From: Paracoccaceae bacterium
GTDB taxonomy: Bacteria > Pseudomonadota > Alphaproteobacteria > Rhodobacterales > Rhodobacteraceae
NCBI GenBank assembly: GCA_002709405.1
Contig: PAQV01000090.1
Span: 1-53,058 of the forward strand
Reading direction: 5' to 3'
DNA: 53,058 nucleotides
Below are positions 50,188-53,058 of this stretch, piece after piece (position 1 is the stretch's first letter; each line of letters begins with the position of its first letter). The notes below the pieces were generated by a model. The model made no database searches, was not told the origin of the DNA, and worked only from the letters and a program-made list of their open reading frames with translations. The position numbers were made by a program, and so were the translations under genes.

Positions 50188-50202
50188 GAAGGAGCGACTG
50201 TC

Positions 50203-53058
50203 ATGTCTGAAGCAATGGACAATTGGGCGGAAGCCGAGCGCACGAAGCGCAAGTGGCTGGCCGACAACGGGATGTATTCCGAGACCGAGGAAAAGGCCAA
50301 CTGCGGTGTGGGTCTTGTCGTGTCGGTCGACGGCCAGAAAAGCCGCAAGGTGGTCGAAGCCGGGATCAACGCGCTGAAGGCGATCTGGCACCGCGGTGCC
50401 GTTGATGCCGATGGCAAGACGGGCGACGGGGCGGGCATCCACGTGCAGATCCCGGTGCCGTTCTTCCACGACAAGATCACGCGCACCGGTCATCACCCGC
50501 GCACCGACGAGCTGATGGCCGTCGGCCAGGTCTTCCTGCCGCGCACCGATTTCGGCGCCCAAGAACGCTGCCGGACGATCGTCGAAACCGAGGTCCTGCG
50601 GAAGGGCTACTATATCTACGGCTGGCGCCACGTGCCGGTCGACATCTCGGTGCTGGGCGACAAGGCCAACGCGACCCGGCCCGAGATCGAACAGATCATC
50701 ATCTCGAATTCCAAGGGCGTGGACGAAGAGCGCTTCGAACGGGAACTGTATGTCATCCGCCGCCGGATCGAAAAGGCCGCGGCGGCCGAGGGTATCCACG
50801 GGCTGTACCTGGCCTCGCTGTCGTGCCGGTCGATCATCTACAAGGGCATGATGCTGGCCGAGCAGGTCGCGGAATTCTATCCCGACCTCAAGGACGACCG
50901 CTTTGAATCGGCCTTCGCGATCTATCACCAGCGCTATTCGACCAACACCTTCCCCGAATGGTGGCTTGCCCAGCCGTTCCGCATGCTCGCCCACAACGGC
51001 GAGATCAACACGCTGAAGGGCAACGTCAACTGGATGAAAAGCCACGAGATCCGCATGGCGAGCGCCGCCTTCGGAGAGATGGCCGACGACATCAAGCCGA
51101 TCATCGCGGGTGGGTCCTCGGACTCGGCGGCGCTGGACGCGGTGTTCGAGGTGCTCGTGCGCTCGGGCCGCTCGGCGCCGATGGCCAAGACGCTGCTGGT
51201 GCCGGAAAGCTGGTCCAAGCAGGCCGTGGAACTGCCCGAGGCCTGGCGCGACATGTATTCCTACTGCAACTCGGTGATGGAACCCTGGGACGGCCCCGCC
51301 GCCCTGGCCATGACCGATGGCCGCTGGGTCTGCGCGGGCCTGGACCGCAACGGCCTGCGCCCGATGCGCTACGTGGTGACGGGCGACGGCCTGGTCATCG
51401 CCGGGTCCGAAGTGGGCATGGTGCCCACCGACGAAGCCACGGTGGTGGAAAAGGGCGCGCTTGGCCCGGGGCAGCTGCTGGCGGTCGACATGGTCGAGGG
51501 CAAGCTGTTCCACGACACCGAAATCAAGGACAAGATGGCGGCCAGCCAGCCCTTTGGCGACTGGGTCGGCAAGATCAACGATGCCGATGAGGCGCTGGCC
51601 AAGGCCGAAGAGACGCCGCTGTTCGAAGGGGCCGAGCTGCGCAAGCGCCAGATCGCGGCCGGCTACAGCATCGAGGAAATCGAACAGATCCTGATGCCGA
51701 TGGCCGAGGACGGCAAGGAAAGCCTGGCGTCGATGGGCGATGACACGCCCTCGGCTGTGCTGTCCAAGCAGTACCGTCCGCTCAGCCATTTCTTCCGCCA
51801 GAACTTCAGCCAGGTGACCAACCCGCCGATCGACAGCTTGCGCGAATTCCGCGTGATGAGCCTGAAGACCCGGTTCGGCAACCTCAAGAACGTGCTGGAC
51901 GAAGACAGCAGCCAGACCGAGATCATCGTCCTGGAAAGCCCCTTCGTCGGCAACGGCCAGTGGGACCTGCTGACCAGCGAGTTCAATGCGCCGCTGGTTG
52001 AAATCGACTGTACCTTCGCCCCGGGCTCGCGGGCCCTGAACGAAGGCCTGGCCCGCATCCGGTCCGAGGCCGAGGATGCCGTGCGCTCGGGCGCCGGCCA
52101 CCTGGTGCTGACCGACGAGCACACCGGCGAAGGCCGCGTGGCGATGCCGATGATCCTGGCGACCTCGGCCGTGCATTCGCACCTGACGCGCAAGGGGCTG
52201 CGGACGTTCTGCTCGCTCAACGTGCGGTCGGCCGAATGTATCGACCCGCATTACTTTGCGGTGCTGATCGGCTGTGGCGCGACCATCGTGAACCCCTACC
52301 TGGCCGAAGACACCCTGGCCGACCGCATCGGGCGCGGGCTGTTCGACGGCTCGCTGACCGAGGCCGTCGCAGCCTATCGCGAGGCCATCGACCAGGGCCT
52401 GCTGAAGATCATGGCCAAGATGGGGATTTCGGTGATCTCGTCCTATCGCGGCGGTCTGAACTTTGAAGCCGTGGGGTTGAGCCGGGCCATGTGCGCGGAA
52501 TATTTCCCGGGCATGACCAGCCGGATTTCCGGCATCGGGGTCAGCGGCATCCAGCGCAAGGCCGAGGAAATCCACGCCAAGGGCTGGACCAGCGGCCTGG
52601 ACGTGCTGCCCATCGGCGGCTTCTACAAGGCGCGGAAATCGGGCGAGACCCATGCGTGGGAAGCCACGTCCATGCACATGCTGCAGATGGCCTGCAACAA
52701 TGCCTCGTTCGAGATCTGGAAGCAGTATTCGCGCAAGATGCAGTCGAACCCGCCGATCCACCTGCGCGACCTGCTGGACTTCAAGCCCCTGGGCGAGCCG
52801 ATCCCGCTGGAAGAGGTGGAAAGCATCACCGCGATCCGCAAGCGTTTCGTGACGCCGGGCATGTCGCTGGGCGCCCTGTCGCCCGAGGCGCACAAGACCC
52901 TGAACGTCGCGATGAACCGCATCGGCGCCAAGTCCGACAGCGGCGAGGGTGGCGAGGATCCGGCACACTTCGTGCCCGAGCCCAACGGCGACAACCCGTC
53001 GGCGAAGATCAAGCAGGTGGCCTCGGGGCGTTTCGGCGTCACGGCGGAATACCTCAAC
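50203..53058 (+). CDS. gltB: Glutamate synthase large subunit GltB, N-terminal 952 codons, cut by window end
   Basis: An open frame from ATG 50203 (AAGGAG upstream) to the window edge. A propeptide of about 33 residues precedes the N-terminal nucleophile Cys in 'EEKANCGVGLVVSVDGQ' (Cys34), which hydrolyses glutamine. 'YHQRYSTNTFPEWWLAQPF' and 'LAHNGEINTLKGN' are the classic class II amidotransferase blocks. 'SPFVGNGQWDL' begins the central domain and 'RFVTPGMSLGALSPEAHKTL' the FMN synthase domain. About 1,500 residues are expected, so roughly 550 are missing. A 1082-codon open frame on the opposite strand is an artefact of GC-rich coding. Confidence 0.96.
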   Translation, partial: MSEAMDNWAEAERTKRKWLADNGMYSETEEKANCGVGLVVSVDGQKSRKVVEAGINALKAIWHRGAVDADGKTGDGAGIHVQIPVPFFHDKITRTGHHPRTDELMAVGQVFLPRTDFGAQERCRTIVETEVLRKGYYIYGWRHVPVDISVLGDKANATRPEIEQIIISNSKGVDEERFERELYVIRRRIEKAAAAEGIHGLYLASLSCRSIIYKGMMLAEQVAEFYPDLKDDRFESAFAIYHQRYSTNTFPEWWLAQPFRMLAHNGEINTLKGNVNWMKSHEIRMASAAFGEMADDIKPIIAGGSSDSAALDAVFEVLVRSGRSAPMAKTLLVPESWSKQAVELPEAWRDMYSYCNSVMEPWDGPAALAMTDGRWVCAGLDRNGLRPMRYVVTGDGLVIAGSEVGMVPTDEATVVEKGALGPGQLLAVDMVEGKLFHDTEIKDKMAASQPFGDWVGKINDADEALAKAEETPLFEGAELRKRQIAAGYSIEEIEQILMPMAEDGKESLASMGDDTPSAVLSKQYRPLSHFFRQNFSQVTNPPIDSLREFRVMSLKTRFGNLKNVLDEDSSQTEIIVLESPFVGNGQWDLLTSEFNAPLVEIDCTFAPGSRALNEGLARIRSEAEDAVRSGAGHLVLTDEHTGEGRVAMPMILATSAVHSHLTRKGLRTFCSLNVRSAECIDPHYFAVLIGCGATIVNPYLAEDTLADRIGRGLFDGSLTEAVAAYREAIDQGLLKIMAKMGISVISSYRGGLNFEAVGLSRAMCAEYFPGMTSRISGIGVSGIQRKAEEIHAKGWTSGLDVLPIGGFYKARKSGETHAWEATSMHMLQMACNNASFEIWKQYSRKMQSNPPIHLRDLLDFKPLGEPIPLEEVESITAIRKRFVTPGMSLGALSPEAHKTLNVAMNRIGAKSDSGEGGEDPAHFVPEPNGDNPSAKIKQVASGRFGVTAEYLN

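Noticed and set aside
49720-52968. A 1082-codon open frame on the reverse strand opposite gltB
   Set aside because: It is antisense to a perfectly conserved GltB frame; composition (many His, Gln, Arg) is that of a third-position GC shadow, with no ribosome site.

Overview
The window is chromosomal DNA from an alphaproteobacterium, most likely of the Rhodobacterales (Roseobacter group). The evidence is the high GC content, the PhyR-NepR-EcfG stress-response cassette, GGAAC-N16/17-NGTT promoters, an RpoH-type promoter in front of dnaK, a long-form hpf next to ptsN and lptCAB, and a short RNase D without HRDC domains. I cannot name the genus from sequence alone.

Layout. 1-1.7 kb: the 5' part of dnaK (reverse) and a divergent alkB. 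1.68-1.95 kb: a 272-bp element with 35-bp inverted repeats (a probable MITE) between two convergent genes. 1.9-13.7 kb: a surface-glycan locus, with a capsule-type ABC permease and an SH3-domain secreted protein in reverse, then a long forward run of cysQ, kdsB, GT2, galU, galE, GT4, GT2, a Core-2/I-branching-type transferase and a double-domain sulfotransferase. CysQ removes PAP, the by-product of PAPS-dependent sulfation, so the locus looks like a sulfated, Kdo-linked polysaccharide factory. 13.8-18.6 kb (reverse): rnd, kdsD, lptC, lptA, lptB, hpf, ptsN, an LPS-assembly and ribosome-hibernation block.

18.7-33.3 kb: an acyl-CoA dehydrogenase followed by a dense general-stress region. phyR faces nepR-ecfG, and a sensor histidine kinase follows. 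Around them lie dps, csbD, a DUF1328 protein, a PRC-barrel protein, an FNT-type channel and several small proteins. Eight sites resembling EcfG promoters precede these genes, so both the regulators and part of their regulon appear to sit together. A Crp/Fnr regulator, a degenerate receiver protein, a ThDP enzyme and a phospholipase D-like protein are interspersed.

33.3-38.9 kb: a small methyltransferase-like membrane protein, then (reverse) heme oxygenase bphO and bacteriophytochrome bphP, and downstream an amidoligase paired with a class-I glutamine-amidotransferase-like hydrolase. 39-42 kb: a GntR/FCD regulator divergent from an AbrB-type membrane protein, then purU. 42-46 kb: an OmpA-family protein, tRNA-Leu(CAG), an NDUFA9-like SDR protein and uppP. 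46.2 kb to the end: gltD and the start of gltB (glutamate synthase), separated by two GFA-family proteins and two paralogous alpha/beta-hydrolases.

Calls rest on reading motifs, gene order, start-site signals and base pairing by eye. No database search was possible.
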